From assembly GCA_030151885.1 (NCBI GenBank), contig JASLCG010000091.1:1-21158 (forward strand): 21,158 nucleotides of DNA, given 5' to 3'. Position 1 is the stretch's first letter; each line of letters opens with the position of its first letter. The DNA comes from Bacteroides sp. Lineage in GTDB: Bacteria > Bacteroidota > Bacteroidia > Bacteroidales > Bacteroidaceae. This document shows, in pieces, positions 1 to 7,154 of the stretch. A model generated the notes under the pieces. The model did no database searches. It was not told where the DNA came from and saw nothing but the letters and a program-made list of their open reading frames with translations. The position numbers were made by a program, and so were the translations under genes.

Positions 1-1005
1 TGTTTCTATTTTATTGAGTGCCTCAATAACACCTTTAGCCACATCATCACAACGAGTTATCCCACCAAATATATTAATAAAGATGACCTGTACTTTCCGA
101 TCATTTAACAACATTCTTATGGCATTCTCAACCTTTATAGGGTTTGAGCTTCCTCCAATATCCAAAAAATTAGCAGGCTTTGCACCATAATGCTCTACCA
201 TATCCATTGTAGCCATAGCTAAACCAGCTCCATTAACTATACATCCAATATTTCCTTCAAGCTGAATATAGCTAAAACCTTTACTTTTAGCATCTTCTTC
301 TAATAACTCTGCGGCCGATAGTTCATATCTTTCAAATAAGTCTTCATGCCTAAACTTACTATTATTATCAATATCTATTTTTCCATCTATTGCCAAGACC
401 CGACCTGCTTTATCAACTACCAATGGGTTTATCTCTACTAAAGAAGCATCTTTATCTATCATTATAGCATACATTTGCTGAATAATGTCTGCTAAGGCTA
501 GTGCTTGATCTTTAGAGTCGAGCAATTCAAATGCCAATTCTCTTGCTAAATAAAGAGGTACGCCTATAAAAGGATCTATTAAATGTTTATTTATCAACTG
601 AGGCATAGTTGTAGCAACTTCTTCAATATCAATACCACCAGACTTTGAGCTAATAAATAAAGTGGACTTAGAGTTTCTATCTATCACAAAAGCTATATAA
701 TACTCTTTTTCTATATCAATAGCTTCTGTCAGAATAGCTTTACGTACAGGGAAACCTTTAATTGTAAGGTTAAAAAGGGTTCTGCTAATAACATCTACAT
801 CAGAATCTTTGTAAATTAATTGCACACCCCCAGCTTTTCCCCTCCCTCCAGTTAATACTTGAGCTTTCAAAACAGCCTTATTAGACTTGAAGTTGGTTTT
901 ATAGTTATGTACAACATCTTCGGAAGAGTTACACAATACAAACTTATCGGTAGGTATACGATAGGCATTAAACAGTTGTTTCGCCTGATATTCAAATAGT
1001 TTCAT
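1..1005 (-). CDS. sucC: Succinyl-CoA synthetase (ADP-forming) beta subunit, 3' end cut by window edge
   Basis: Translating the minus strand from the ATG at 1005 gives 335 codons open to the window edge. The start MKLFEYQAKQLF is the usual SucC N-terminus. The ATP-grasp nucleotide-binding segment GGRGKAGG is at about residues 53-60, EINPLVV near 195, and the C-terminal ligase part has GNIGCIVNGAGLAM near 250 followed by NIFGGITRCD. The family is usually about 375-390 residues, so roughly 40-55 residues lie outside the window. With SucD the enzyme interconverts succinyl-CoA and succinate with ADP/ATP in the cytoplasm; sucD, normally the next gene, would lie beyond the left edge. No TAnnTTTG promoter is visible in the 97 bases between the DUF4421 gene and this start, so co-transcription with that gene is possible. 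The family call is secure. Confidence 0.95.
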   Translation of the reverse strand, partial: MKLFEYQAKQLFNAYRIPTDKFVLCNSSEDVVHNYKTNFKSNKAVLKAQVLTGGRGKAGGVQLIYKDSDVDVISRTLFNLTIKGFPVRKAILTEAIDIEKEYYIAFVIDRNSKSTLFISSKSGGIDIEEVATTMPQLINKHLIDPFIGVPLYLARELAFELLDSKDQALALADIIQQMYAIMIDKDASLVEINPLVVDKAGRVLAIDGKIDIDNNSKFRHEDLFERYELSAAELLEEDAKSKGFSYIQLEGNIGCIVNGAGLAMATMDMVEHYGAKPANFLDIGGSSNPIKVENAIRMLLNDRKVQVIFINIFGGITRCDDVAKGVIEALNKIET

Positions 1006-1102
1006 AGTATATTAAGATATAAGTAACTTAATCTTAACAGCCTTATGAATTTAATTGTTTAAGTAAAAGTTTTATTTCTGTAAAAAAATAAACAAGAACT
1101 CT

Positions 1103-2101
1103 CTATTTAACAGTCTTATTCTTATTTTTCCCTTTCAAAGAGAGGTTTACACGGCGAATAAAAGTAAACTGCAACCCACCCGATTGAAGGGCTATACTTG
1201 TATTGTCCGAAATTGAAGAGTATAAAATATTAGATACAAACGAAAGGCCCAGTGACCAAGACTCCCTATTATAGCCTAAAGAGAGACGAGATATTACATT
1301 AGGAGAAATATCTATTTTCTTTTTAAACTGTTTAAAGTTTCTACTCCCAGCATTGATACCTAGAGATAATGACCCACTTAAAAAGAAGTTTTTATTGATA
1401 ACAAAATTATATGCATACCCTACATTAGCACCTATTTGAATCGTTTTAAGCAGTGTACTATTATTAAAGGTAAAAGTACTATCAGACCTTAATATTGATT
1501 TGAAAACACTACCTCCAACCAACAGCGACCCTGCAGATTTTAGTTGACGCTCATCCTGGTCAAATGCAGCTTTATATGAAAAGTGCTTATTGTTAAAAAT
1601 GTATTGTCCCAATACACCATACTGACGTATTTTAATATCAGGATAAACAATCATACCTCCTTTTCTATTAGATTTCTTTTGGTAAAAGCCTCTGTACCTT
1701 TGAACATAAATATCTAACACATATTTTCGCCCATAATTATGCAGCTGTAAATCAAAAGCAGATGTTTTCCCATACTCAGAATCTCTTAAAAACTGTAAAC
1801 CATAACCATAGCTTATATTAAGCATGGTGTTTTTTATAGAAAAACCTAATCCTAAGTTTATTGGATTATTGGGGTATAGTGTTACTCTATCTGACTTATC
1901 ATAACGTTGTATAACTGAAATAAAGTCTTTTAGAACATAAGAGCTTATAGTAAAATTATAGTCAAAATCCTTGATGTATGTAGAGTCAACCTGACCATAA
2001 GATTTTTGGTTAGGCACAAAAAGCAAAAACAACACGCCCAGTATAAATTGTGCACAGTTATACTTTTTAAAAAGACTTTTGATATACTTCTTTAACAACA
2101 T
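1103..2101 (-). CDS. DUF4421-type secreted protein, probable outer-membrane beta-barrel
   Basis: This gene encodes 332 residues from the ATG at 2101; a TTG one codon upstream is in frame, but the ATG is preferred. A positively charged N-terminus (KKYIKSLFKKY) leads into a hydrophobic segment FILGVLFLLFV, with likely signal peptidase cleavage near SYGQ (about residue 37). The rest alternates short polar and hydrophobic stretches with many aromatic residues (for example LGLGFSIKNTMLNISYGYGLQF read as strands), as in an outer-membrane barrel. It resembles the Bacteroidota DUF4421 family (typically about 330 residues), recalled from sequence features and not searched. No catalytic motif is visible and no function can be assigned. 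It has its own promoter and lies upstream of sucC on the same strand. Confidence 0.7.
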   Translation of the reverse strand: MLLKKYIKSLFKKYNCAQFILGVLFLLFVPNQKSYGQVDSTYIKDFDYNFTISSYVLKDFISVIQRYDKSDRVTLYPNNPINLGLGFSIKNTMLNISYGYGLQFLRDSEYGKTSAFDLQLHNYGRKYVLDIYVQRYRGFYQKKSNRKGGMIVYPDIKIRQYGVLGQYIFNNKHFSYKAAFDQDERQLKSAGSLLVGGSVFKSILRSDSTFTFNNSTLLKTIQIGANVGYAYNFVINKNFFLSGSLSLGINAGSRNFKQFKKKIDISPNVISRLSLGYNRESWSLGLSFVSNILYSSISDNTSIALQSGGLQFTFIRRVNLSLKGKNKNKTVK

Positions 2102-2138
2102 CAAATAATATAAATATTTATATAACTATTTATAACCC

Positions 2139-2169
2139 CAAATATATAAACTAAGATTAACAGCCCCAA
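2139..2169 (-). promoter_or_regulatory. Predicted Bacteroidota-type promoter of the DUF4421 gene
   Basis: On the minus strand TATATTTG (2146 to 2139) matches the -7 consensus TAnnTTTG. A TTG lies 20 bases upstream (2169 to 2167). The predicted start of transcription near 2132 leaves a leader of about 30 bases before the ATG at 2101. Confidence 0.55.
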
Positions 2170-2208
2170 CTGCTATAATAGTAATTTATAGATTTATAAT
2201 TCCTATAC

Positions 2209-2242
2209 AAAAAAAGCGAGTTACTATCTAGTAACTCGCTTT
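2209..2242 (-). terminator. Intrinsic terminator of tRNA-Phe
   Basis: A perfect 14-bp inverted repeat (AAAGCGAGTTACTA and its complement, 2213-2226 and 2229-2242) is followed on the minus strand by a run of T (A run 2209-2215 on the plus strand). It begins six bases after the tRNA 3' end, so it terminates the tRNA transcript before the DUF4421 promoter. Confidence 0.9.
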
Positions 2243-2247
2243 AACAG

Positions 2248-2320
2248 TGGTGCCACCTGGAATCGAACCAGGGACACAAGGATTTTCAGTCCTTTGCTCT
2301 ACCAACTGAGCTATGGCACC
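2248..2320 (-). tRNA. tRNA-Phe (anticodon GAA)
   Basis: All four arms pair on the minus strand: acceptor GGTGCCA/TGGCACC with discriminator A, D stem GCTC/GAGC, anticodon stem AAGGA/TCCTT around CTGAAAA (anticodon GAA), and T stem CCTGG/CCAGG around TTCGATT. The gene is 73 bases, and the 3' CCA is not encoded (CTG follows), so it must be added after transcription. It is a single-gene unit with its own promoter and terminator. Confidence 0.98.
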
Positions 2321-2339
2321 ATTTCTCTCAAATGCGATG

Positions 2340-2370
2340 CAAAGATAGGTCTTTTTTTTTATACTCCAAA
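2340..2370 (-). promoter_or_regulatory. Promoter of tRNA-Phe
   Basis: On the minus strand TTTG (2370 to 2367), exactly 19 bases, then TATCTTTG (2347 to 2340) fits the Bacteroidota housekeeping promoter TTTG-N19-TAnnTTTG. The mature tRNA begins 20 bases after the -7 box. The tRNA-Pro promoter at the other end of the window has the same spacing. Confidence 0.85.
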
Positions 2371-2569
2371 ATTTAAATAATAAAAAATAAATATTTTTTA
2401 AAGTAGCTACATACGCTACTTTATATACAGTATAATTATACATTTTCATAATGGAAGAACAATTCAATATCAATCTAAAAAGCTCAAAACTATAAAGAAT
2501 ACTCAACGAGTATATTTAAACACACCTCTGCATAGCTAATGAATATTTTTCCATACATTAGTTGTTTTT
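2371..2569. other. AT-rich spacer between the tRNA-Phe promoter and the argR control region
   Basis: About 200 bases lie between the tRNA-Phe promoter (minus strand) and the first candidate argR site (plus strand). It is very AT-rich. An open minus-strand frame crosses it but also runs through the tRNA gene and is not credible. No RNA gene, repeat or further promoter was recognised. Confidence 0.6.
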
Positions 2570-2587
2570 ATGCATAAATATTTGTAT
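2570..2587. promoter_or_regulatory. Possible distal ArgR site upstream of argR
   Basis: ATGCATAAATATTTGTAT is an imperfect palindrome that shares ATGCATAAAT with the dyad over the argR -7 box 70 bases downstream. A further ATGCA occurs at 2610-2614. ArgR hexamers commonly bind more than one site near a promoter, but the spacing here is not the usual adjacent pair and the region is very AT-rich, so this is tentative. Confidence 0.3.
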
Positions 2588-2622
2588 TATTACTATTCTG
2601 CTAAAATTAATGCAGTAAATTA

Positions 2623-2652
2623 TTTGTTTATTTATTTAAATGCATAAATTTG
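2623..2652 (+). promoter_or_regulatory. Promoter of the argR-arg-proC operon
   Basis: TTTG at 2623-2626, 18 bases, then TAAATTTG at 2645-2652 match the Bacteroidota promoter. The predicted transcription start is near 2659, giving a leader of about 20 bases before the argR ATG at 2679. The -7 box sits inside the dyad described at 2640-2655. Confidence 0.65.
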
Positions 2653-2655
2653 CAT
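2640..2655. promoter_or_regulatory. Candidate ArgR operator overlapping the -7 box
   Basis: ATGCATAAATTTGCAT has perfect 5-bp arms ATGCA/TGCAT around an AT-rich centre and contains the whole TAAATTTG -7 element. A dimeric winged-helix regulator encoded by the first gene of the operon is the natural ligand. The site is about the length of an ARG box (18 bp in enterobacteria) but has a different sequence, so assignment to ArgR is inference from position. Confidence 0.5.
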
Positions 2656-2678
2656 CACTATTAGAATAATTATACGAA

Positions 2679-3155
2679 ATGAGAAAGAAAGAAGAACGCT
2701 TAGATGCCATCAAGATGATTATCTCTAGTCAAGAAATTGGCTCACAAGAAGAGATGTTGGATGAATTAAGAAAAGAAGGTTTCCAATTAACTCAAGCTAC
2801 TTTATCAAGAGACTTAAAACAATTAAAAGTAGCCAAAGCAGCCAATATTAATGGTAATTACGTATATGTATTACCTAATGATATTATGTACAAAAGAGCT
2901 ACAGACATGAACCCAACAGAAATGTTAATGAATACTGGGTTTGTATCTTTAGATTACTCTGGAAATATTGCTGTTATTAAAACAAAGCCAGGATATGCTA
3001 GTAGTATGGCTTACGATATTGATAACGAGCCTTGTAATTTAATTCTTGGAACAATTGCAGGAGATGACACCATTATTCTAATCCTCAAAGAAGGTACTTC
3101 ACACCAAGAAGTAGAGCGTTTTCTTTCTTCCATCATTCCAAATTTAAAATATTAA
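2679..3155 (+). CDS. argR: Arginine repressor ArgR
   Basis: This 158-residue protein has the normal ArgR length and two-domain plan. The N-terminal winged helix-turn-helix (residues 1-70) contains the recognition-helix motif QATLSRDLKQL at 39-49. The C-terminal oligomerisation and arginine-binding domain (about 80-158) carries GTIAGDDT at 124-131, whose two aspartates bind arginine in the family. ArgR hexamers use arginine as co-repressor on arginine genes. It is the first gene of the arginine operon and ends with a TAA 12 bases before the ATG of the next gene. A dyad over its own -7 box suggests it controls itself and everything downstream. Confidence 0.95.
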   Translation: MRKKEERLDAIKMIISSQEIGSQEEMLDELRKEGFQLTQATLSRDLKQLKVAKAANINGNYVYVLPNDIMYKRATDMNPTEMLMNTGFVSLDYSGNIAVIKTKPGYASSMAYDIDNEPCNLILGTIAGDDTIILILKEGTSHQEVERFLSSIIPNLKY

Positions 3156-3167
3156 TTGGAAGGATTA

Positions 3168-3773
3168 ATGGAAAATAATAAGGTTGATGTTATGGTAGCA
3201 GATGCTTCGCATGAGGTGTATGTTGATACCATACTTGATACTATTACTGATGCCGCAAAAGTAAGAGGTACTGGTATAGCAAAGAGAACACATGAGTACA
3301 TTGCTCAAAAAATGAAAGAAGGCAAGGCTATCATCGCTTTAGATGGTGAAGAGTTTGCTGGTTTTTGTTACATAGAAAGCTGGGGAAATAAACAATACGT
3401 TGCCAATTCTGGACTAATAGTCGTGCCTAGATATAGAGGTAATGGACTAGCCACCAGAATAAAAAAAGCAGCATTTGCTCTTTCTAGGCTTAGATGGCCT
3501 AATGCAAAACTTTTTGGATTAACTAGCGGAGGTGCCGTTATGAAAATTAACACAGCATTAGGTTATGTGCCCGTACCTTTTACAGAGCTTACAGATGATG
3601 ATGCTTTCTGGAAAGGTTGTGAAGGGTGTAAAAATCATGACATACTTCAAAGAACAGAAAGAAAGTTCTGCATTTGTACTGCGATGCTATATGACCCTTC
3701 TCAGAAGAAAAAAGAGAAGGATAGAAAAGATAAAATTGAAAAAGAAAACGATTTACTTGATTCTGTGAATTAA
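3168..3773 (+). CDS. GNAT acyltransferase of the arginine operon, probable N-acylglutamate synthase
   Basis: This protein has 201 residues from the ATG at 3168. An in-frame TTG at 3156 directly abuts the argR stop and is not needed. The acyl-CoA pyrophosphate-binding motif of GNAT enzymes (R/QxxGxGxA) is RYRGNGLA at residues 88-95. The C-terminus has four cysteines (151, 154, 168, 170; CxxC and CxC) that could bind a metal, then a highly charged lysine/glutamate tail (180-196). Position between argR and argG makes it the likely first enzyme, acylating glutamate from acetyl-CoA or succinyl-CoA. I recall that the Bacteroides equivalent has been proposed as the missing N-succinylglutamate synthase, because Bacteroides makes arginine through succinylated intermediates; this was not checked. 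The acyl donor cannot be read from the sequence. Confidence 0.8.
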   Translation: MENNKVDVMVADASHEVYVDTILDTITDAAKVRGTGIAKRTHEYIAQKMKEGKAIIALDGEEFAGFCYIESWGNKQYVANSGLIVVPRYRGNGLATRIKKAAFALSRLRWPNAKLFGLTSGGAVMKINTALGYVPVPFTELTDDDAFWKGCEGCKNHDILQRTERKFCICTAMLYDPSQKKKEKDRKDKIEKENDLLDSVN

Positions 3774-3794
3774 GAGCATATTAATAGACAAGTT

Positions 3795-5000
3795 ATGAAG
3801 AAAAAAGTAGTTTTAGCATTTAGTGGTGGACTTGACACATCTTTCTGTGCCATGTATCTATCAAAAGATAAAGGTTATGATGTATATACCGCAATAGCTA
3901 ACACTGGTGGTTTTAGCACTGATGAACTTAAAGATATTGAACAAAAAGCTTATAAGCTAGGAGCTAAGAAACATGTTACACTAGATGTTACACAAGAGTA
4001 CTATGAGAAAAGTATTAAGTATATGATATATGGTAATATATTAAGAAATGGCACTTACCCTATCTCTGTGAGCTCTGAGCGTATATTTCAAGCAATAGCT
4101 ATTGCAAACTATGCAAATGAAATTGGAGCAGATGCAATAGCACATGGCAGTACTGGTGCAGGAAACGATCAGGTTCGTTTTGATTTAACTTTTGATGTGC
4201 TGGCTCCAGGAGTTGAGATAATTACTCCTACAAGAGATATGCTTCTTACCCGCGAATACGAAATTAACTACTTGAAAGAGCATGGCTATGTTGCAGACTT
4301 CATAAAACTTGAATATTCTATCAATAAAGGCTTATGGGGAACATCTATTGGCGGAAAAGAGACTCTACATAGCAATCAGACCCTACCTGAAGAAGCTTAC
4401 CCTTCTCAAGTAACTAAAAATGAGCCAGAAGAGCTTAAATTAACCTTTGAAAAAGGAGAAGTGATAGCTATCAACGGGAAAAAATACTCAAATAAAATAG
4501 AGACTATCAACAAAATAGAAGAGATTGGAAGTAAGTTTGGAATAGGAAGGGATATGCACATTGGAGATACTATTATTGGAATAAAAGGTCGCGTCGGATT
4601 TGAGGCTGCTGCTCCGATTTTAATAATCAATGCACATAAAATGCTAGAAAAACATACTTTAAGTAAGTGGCAACAATACTGGAAAGACCAAGTTGGTAAC
4701 TGGTATGGTATGTTTCTACATGAAGCTCAGTACCTAGAGCCCGTAATGAGAGATATTGAAGCAATGCTTACGTCTAGCCAAAGTAACGTTAGTGGTACAG
4801 TAACCATGCTATTAAGACCATACTCTTACACATTGGTAGGTGTTGACTCTGAGTTTGACTTAGTTAAAACAGATTTTGGTGATTATGGTGAAGTTAATAC
4901 AGGATGGACCGCTGAAGATGTTAAAGGTTTTACAAAAATTCTATCAACACCACTACGTGTATATAATATGAACCAAAAGAAAAACGGGAAGGGATTTTAA
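3795..5000 (+). CDS. argG: Argininosuccinate synthase
   Basis: This 401-residue protein is the normal family length. The ATP-pyrophosphatase P-loop is AFSGGLDTS at residues 8-16, and the citrulline/aspartate site is STGAGNDQVRFD from residue 119. The usual lysine of the TGKGNDQVRF motif is alanine here, which I believe is common in Bacteroidota ArgG. The enzyme condenses citrulline and aspartate with ATP to argininosuccinate in the cytoplasm. The gene starts 21 bases after the GNAT gene and ends 3 bases before argC, so translational coupling is likely. argH, argB and the carbamoyltransferase are not in the window. No strong Shine-Dalgarno sequence is seen, as usual in this phylum. Confidence 0.97.
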   Translation: MKKKVVLAFSGGLDTSFCAMYLSKDKGYDVYTAIANTGGFSTDELKDIEQKAYKLGAKKHVTLDVTQEYYEKSIKYMIYGNILRNGTYPISVSSERIFQAIAIANYANEIGADAIAHGSTGAGNDQVRFDLTFDVLAPGVEIITPTRDMLLTREYEINYLKEHGYVADFIKLEYSINKGLWGTSIGGKETLHSNQTLPEEAYPSQVTKNEPEELKLTFEKGEVIAINGKKYSNKIETINKIEEIGSKFGIGRDMHIGDTIIGIKGRVGFEAAAPILIINAHKMLEKHTLSKWQQYWKDQVGNWYGMFLHEAQYLEPVMRDIEAMLTSSQSNVSGTVTMLLRPYSYTLVGVDSEFDLVKTDFGDYGEVNTGWTAEDVKGFTKILSTPLRVYNMNQKKNGKGF

Positions 5001-5003
5001 GAT

Positions 5004-5972
5004 ATGATACAAGCAGGAATTATCGGAGGAGCTGGCTATACTGCAGGAGAGTTAATTAGACTTTTACTGAACCATCCTGAAGCAGAAATAGGTTTCATAC
5101 ACAGTACCAGTAATGCGGGTAACAAAGTTACAGATGTACATTGTGGTTTACTGGGAGAGTGTAACTTACTTTTTACTGATAAGTTAGATTTCGATAAAAT
5201 AGACGTACTTTTCTTATGCTGTGCTCATGGAGACTCTAAGAAATTTATAGAAAACAATCTTATTCCAGAAGATCTAAAGATTATAGATTTATCAATGGAC
5301 TATCGAATTGAAGATAGTAGTCATGATTTTTTATATGGTCTTCCTGAATTAAACAGAAGAGCTATTTGCAAGGCTAAACATGTGGCTAATCCTGGTTGTT
5401 TTGCTACATGTATTGAACTGGGACTTTTACCACTGGCTAAACACCTCATGCTAAATGATGATATCATGGTCAATGCGATTACAGGAAGTACTGGTGCTGG
5501 AGTAAAGCCTTCTGCAACAACACACTTTAGTTGGCGAAGTGATAACATGAGTATTTATAAACCTTTTTCTCATCAACACATTCCCGAAGTAAAACAATCT
5601 ATAAAACAGTTACAAAATAGTTTTAATGCAGAAATAGACTTTATACCCTACAGAGGTGGATTTACGAGGGGGATATTCGCGACTATTGTTGTTAACAACA
5701 AAGTAAAAATAGAAGAGCTGAAGAAAATTTACAACTCTTACTACGAAGAAGATTCTTTTGTGCATATTATTGATGAGCCAATAGATTTAAAGCAGGTTAT
5801 AAATACAAATAAGTGTCTTATACACCTTGAGAAACACAATGACAAACTTCTAATTGTCTCTTGTATTGACAACCTTTTAAAAGGTGCAGCTGGACAAGCT
5901 ATACACAATATGAATCTTATGTTTAACCTTGTAGAGACTGTCGGTTTAAAATTAAAGCCTAGTGCTTTTTAA
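5004..5972 (+). CDS. argC: N-acyl-gamma-glutamyl-phosphate reductase
   Basis: This 322-residue protein has the NADP-binding start GIIGGAGYTAGE (glycine-rich loop at residues 8-15). The catalytic cysteine is C132 in NPGCFAT, and the HxPE motif is HQHIPEV with H192. It reduces N-acyl-glutamyl phosphate to the semialdehyde, third step of arginine synthesis. It lies 3 bases after argG and 11 bases before argD. Whether the acyl group is acetyl or succinyl cannot be told from the sequence; Bacteroides relatives use succinyl. Nothing is missing or broken. Confidence 0.96.
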   Translation: MIQAGIIGGAGYTAGELIRLLLNHPEAEIGFIHSTSNAGNKVTDVHCGLLGECNLLFTDKLDFDKIDVLFLCCAHGDSKKFIENNLIPEDLKIIDLSMDYRIEDSSHDFLYGLPELNRRAICKAKHVANPGCFATCIELGLLPLAKHLMLNDDIMVNAITGSTGAGVKPSATTHFSWRSDNMSIYKPFSHQHIPEVKQSIKQLQNSFNAEIDFIPYRGGFTRGIFATIVVNNKVKIEELKKIYNSYYEEDSFVHIIDEPIDLKQVINTNKCLIHLEKHNDKLLIVSCIDNLLKGAAGQAIHNMNLMFNLVETVGLKLKPSAF

Positions 5973-5983
5973 CAATATATAAG

Positions 5984-7111
5984 ATGAAGCTATTTGATGT
6001 ATACCCATTGTTCGATATTAATATCGTGAAAGGTCTAGGTTGTTATGTATGGGATGACAAAGGAAATGAATACCTAGACTTTTATGGTGGTCATGCAGTT
6101 ATATCGATTGGACATGCACATCCACACTATGTTGAAGCAATATCTAACCAAGTTAGTACATTAGGGTTTTACTCTAATTCGGTAGTTAATGAGTTACAAG
6201 TGAATCTTGCTAAAAAACTAGGAGAAGTTTCAGGCTATCCGGACTACCATCTTTTTCTAATTAACTCTGGAGCTGAGGCTAATGAAAATGCTTTAAAACT
6301 AGCCTCATTTCATAATGGAAAGAAAAAAGTATTAGCTTTTGAAAAGGCTTTCCATGGTAGGACTTCTCTTGCTGTTGAAGCTACTGATAACGCAAAGATT
6401 ACTGCTCCTATCAATGATAATAACCATGTCATACATCTACCTATTGACAATATTGAAGCTTTCAAAACGGAACTTAAAAAAGGAGATGTATCTGCTGTTA
6501 TTATAGAGCCTATTCAAGGCGTTGGTGGAATAAAGATGCCTTCGGATAGTTTTTTAAAGGAGTTAAGAGAATTATGCACTACTTATAAAGCGATACTAAT
6601 TATTGATGAGATTCAATCGGGATATGGAAGAAGTGGAAAATTCTTTGCTCATCAATATGCTAATATCAAGCCTGATATTATAACAGTAGCAAAAGGTATG
6701 GCCAATGGTTTTCCGATAGGTGGCGTATTAATAAGTCCAAAGTTTACACCTTCTTACGGTTTATTAGGTACAACTTTTGGAGGCAACCACTTAGCTTGTA
6801 GCGCAGCTACATCTGTCCTTGAAATTTTCGAAAAAGAAAACTTAATTGAAAATGCTAGAAATATAGGAGACTATTTAATAGAGCAATTATCTAAAATTCC
6901 AGAAATAAAAGAGGTAAGAGGTAGAGGTTTGATGATTGGCCTAGAATTTATGGAACCTATAAAAGAGCTTAGGTTAAAATTACTATTCGAAAAGAAAATC
7001 TTTACTGGAGTAAGTGGCACCAATACTATACGATTGCTTCCTCCACTGTGTATAAATAAAAAACAAGCAGATATATTTATACTTAGTTTAAAAGAGTTAT
7101 TAAAAAAATAA
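5984..7111 (+). CDS. argD: Acetylornithine/succinylornithine aminotransferase
   Basis: This 375-residue class III PLP aminotransferase has SGAEANENALK near residue 97, the PLP-ring aspartate D208 in IIDEIQSGYGRSG, the Schiff-base lysine K237 in TVAKGMANGFPIGG, and TTFGGNHLAC near 266. It converts N-acyl-glutamate semialdehyde to N-acyl-ornithine using glutamate. It follows argC by 11 bases and precedes proC, so ornithine aminotransferase activity linking the arginine and proline pathways is an alternative. Position after argC favours the biosynthetic role. It ends in an A-rich stretch just before the hairpin ahead of proC. Confidence 0.94.
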   Translation: MKLFDVYPLFDINIVKGLGCYVWDDKGNEYLDFYGGHAVISIGHAHPHYVEAISNQVSTLGFYSNSVVNELQVNLAKKLGEVSGYPDYHLFLINSGAEANENALKLASFHNGKKKVLAFEKAFHGRTSLAVEATDNAKITAPINDNNHVIHLPIDNIEAFKTELKKGDVSAVIIEPIQGVGGIKMPSDSFLKELRELCTTYKAILIIDEIQSGYGRSGKFFAHQYANIKPDIITVAKGMANGFPIGGVLISPKFTPSYGLLGTTFGGNHLACSAATSVLEIFEKENLIENARNIGDYLIEQLSKIPEIKEVRGRGLMIGLEFMEPIKELRLKLLFEKKIFTGVSGTNTIRLLPPLCINKKQADIFILSLKELLKK

Positions 7112-7118
7112 TATATTT

Positions 7119-7148
7119 AGGGATAAGGGTTAACCATATCCCTTTTTT
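7119..7148 (+). terminator. Terminator-like hairpin with T6 tract between argD and proC
   Basis: Arms AGGGATA (7119-7125) and TATCCCT (7137-7143) enclose an 11-base loop containing GGTTAACC. T residues at 7143-7148 follow the stem, and the proC ATG comes six bases later. The structure has the form of an intrinsic terminator, but it sits inside a same-strand gene cluster, so partial termination or attenuation is plausible. No consensus promoter was found between it and proC. Confidence 0.6.
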
Positions 7149-7154
7149 ACAATT

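Noticed and set aside
1070..1096. AT-rich partial inverted repeat between the DUF4421 gene and sucC as a terminator
   Set aside because: Arms are A/T only with a bulge; pairing would be weak and similar matches are expected by chance in this composition.
2351..2360. T10 tract as a terminator or phase-variable tract
   Set aside because: It lies in the spacer of the tRNA-Phe promoter, with no stem next to it and no reading frame through it.
2228..2506. Minus-strand open frame of 92 codons
   Set aside because: It runs straight through the tRNA-Phe gene and its terminator; the part like AQLVEQRTENPCVPGSIPGG is the translated tRNA, a known false-gene pattern.
3156..3167. TTG as start of the GNAT gene, abutting the argR stop
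   Set aside because: An ATG four codons later at 3168 gives a complete GNAT domain, and no feature supports the rarer start.
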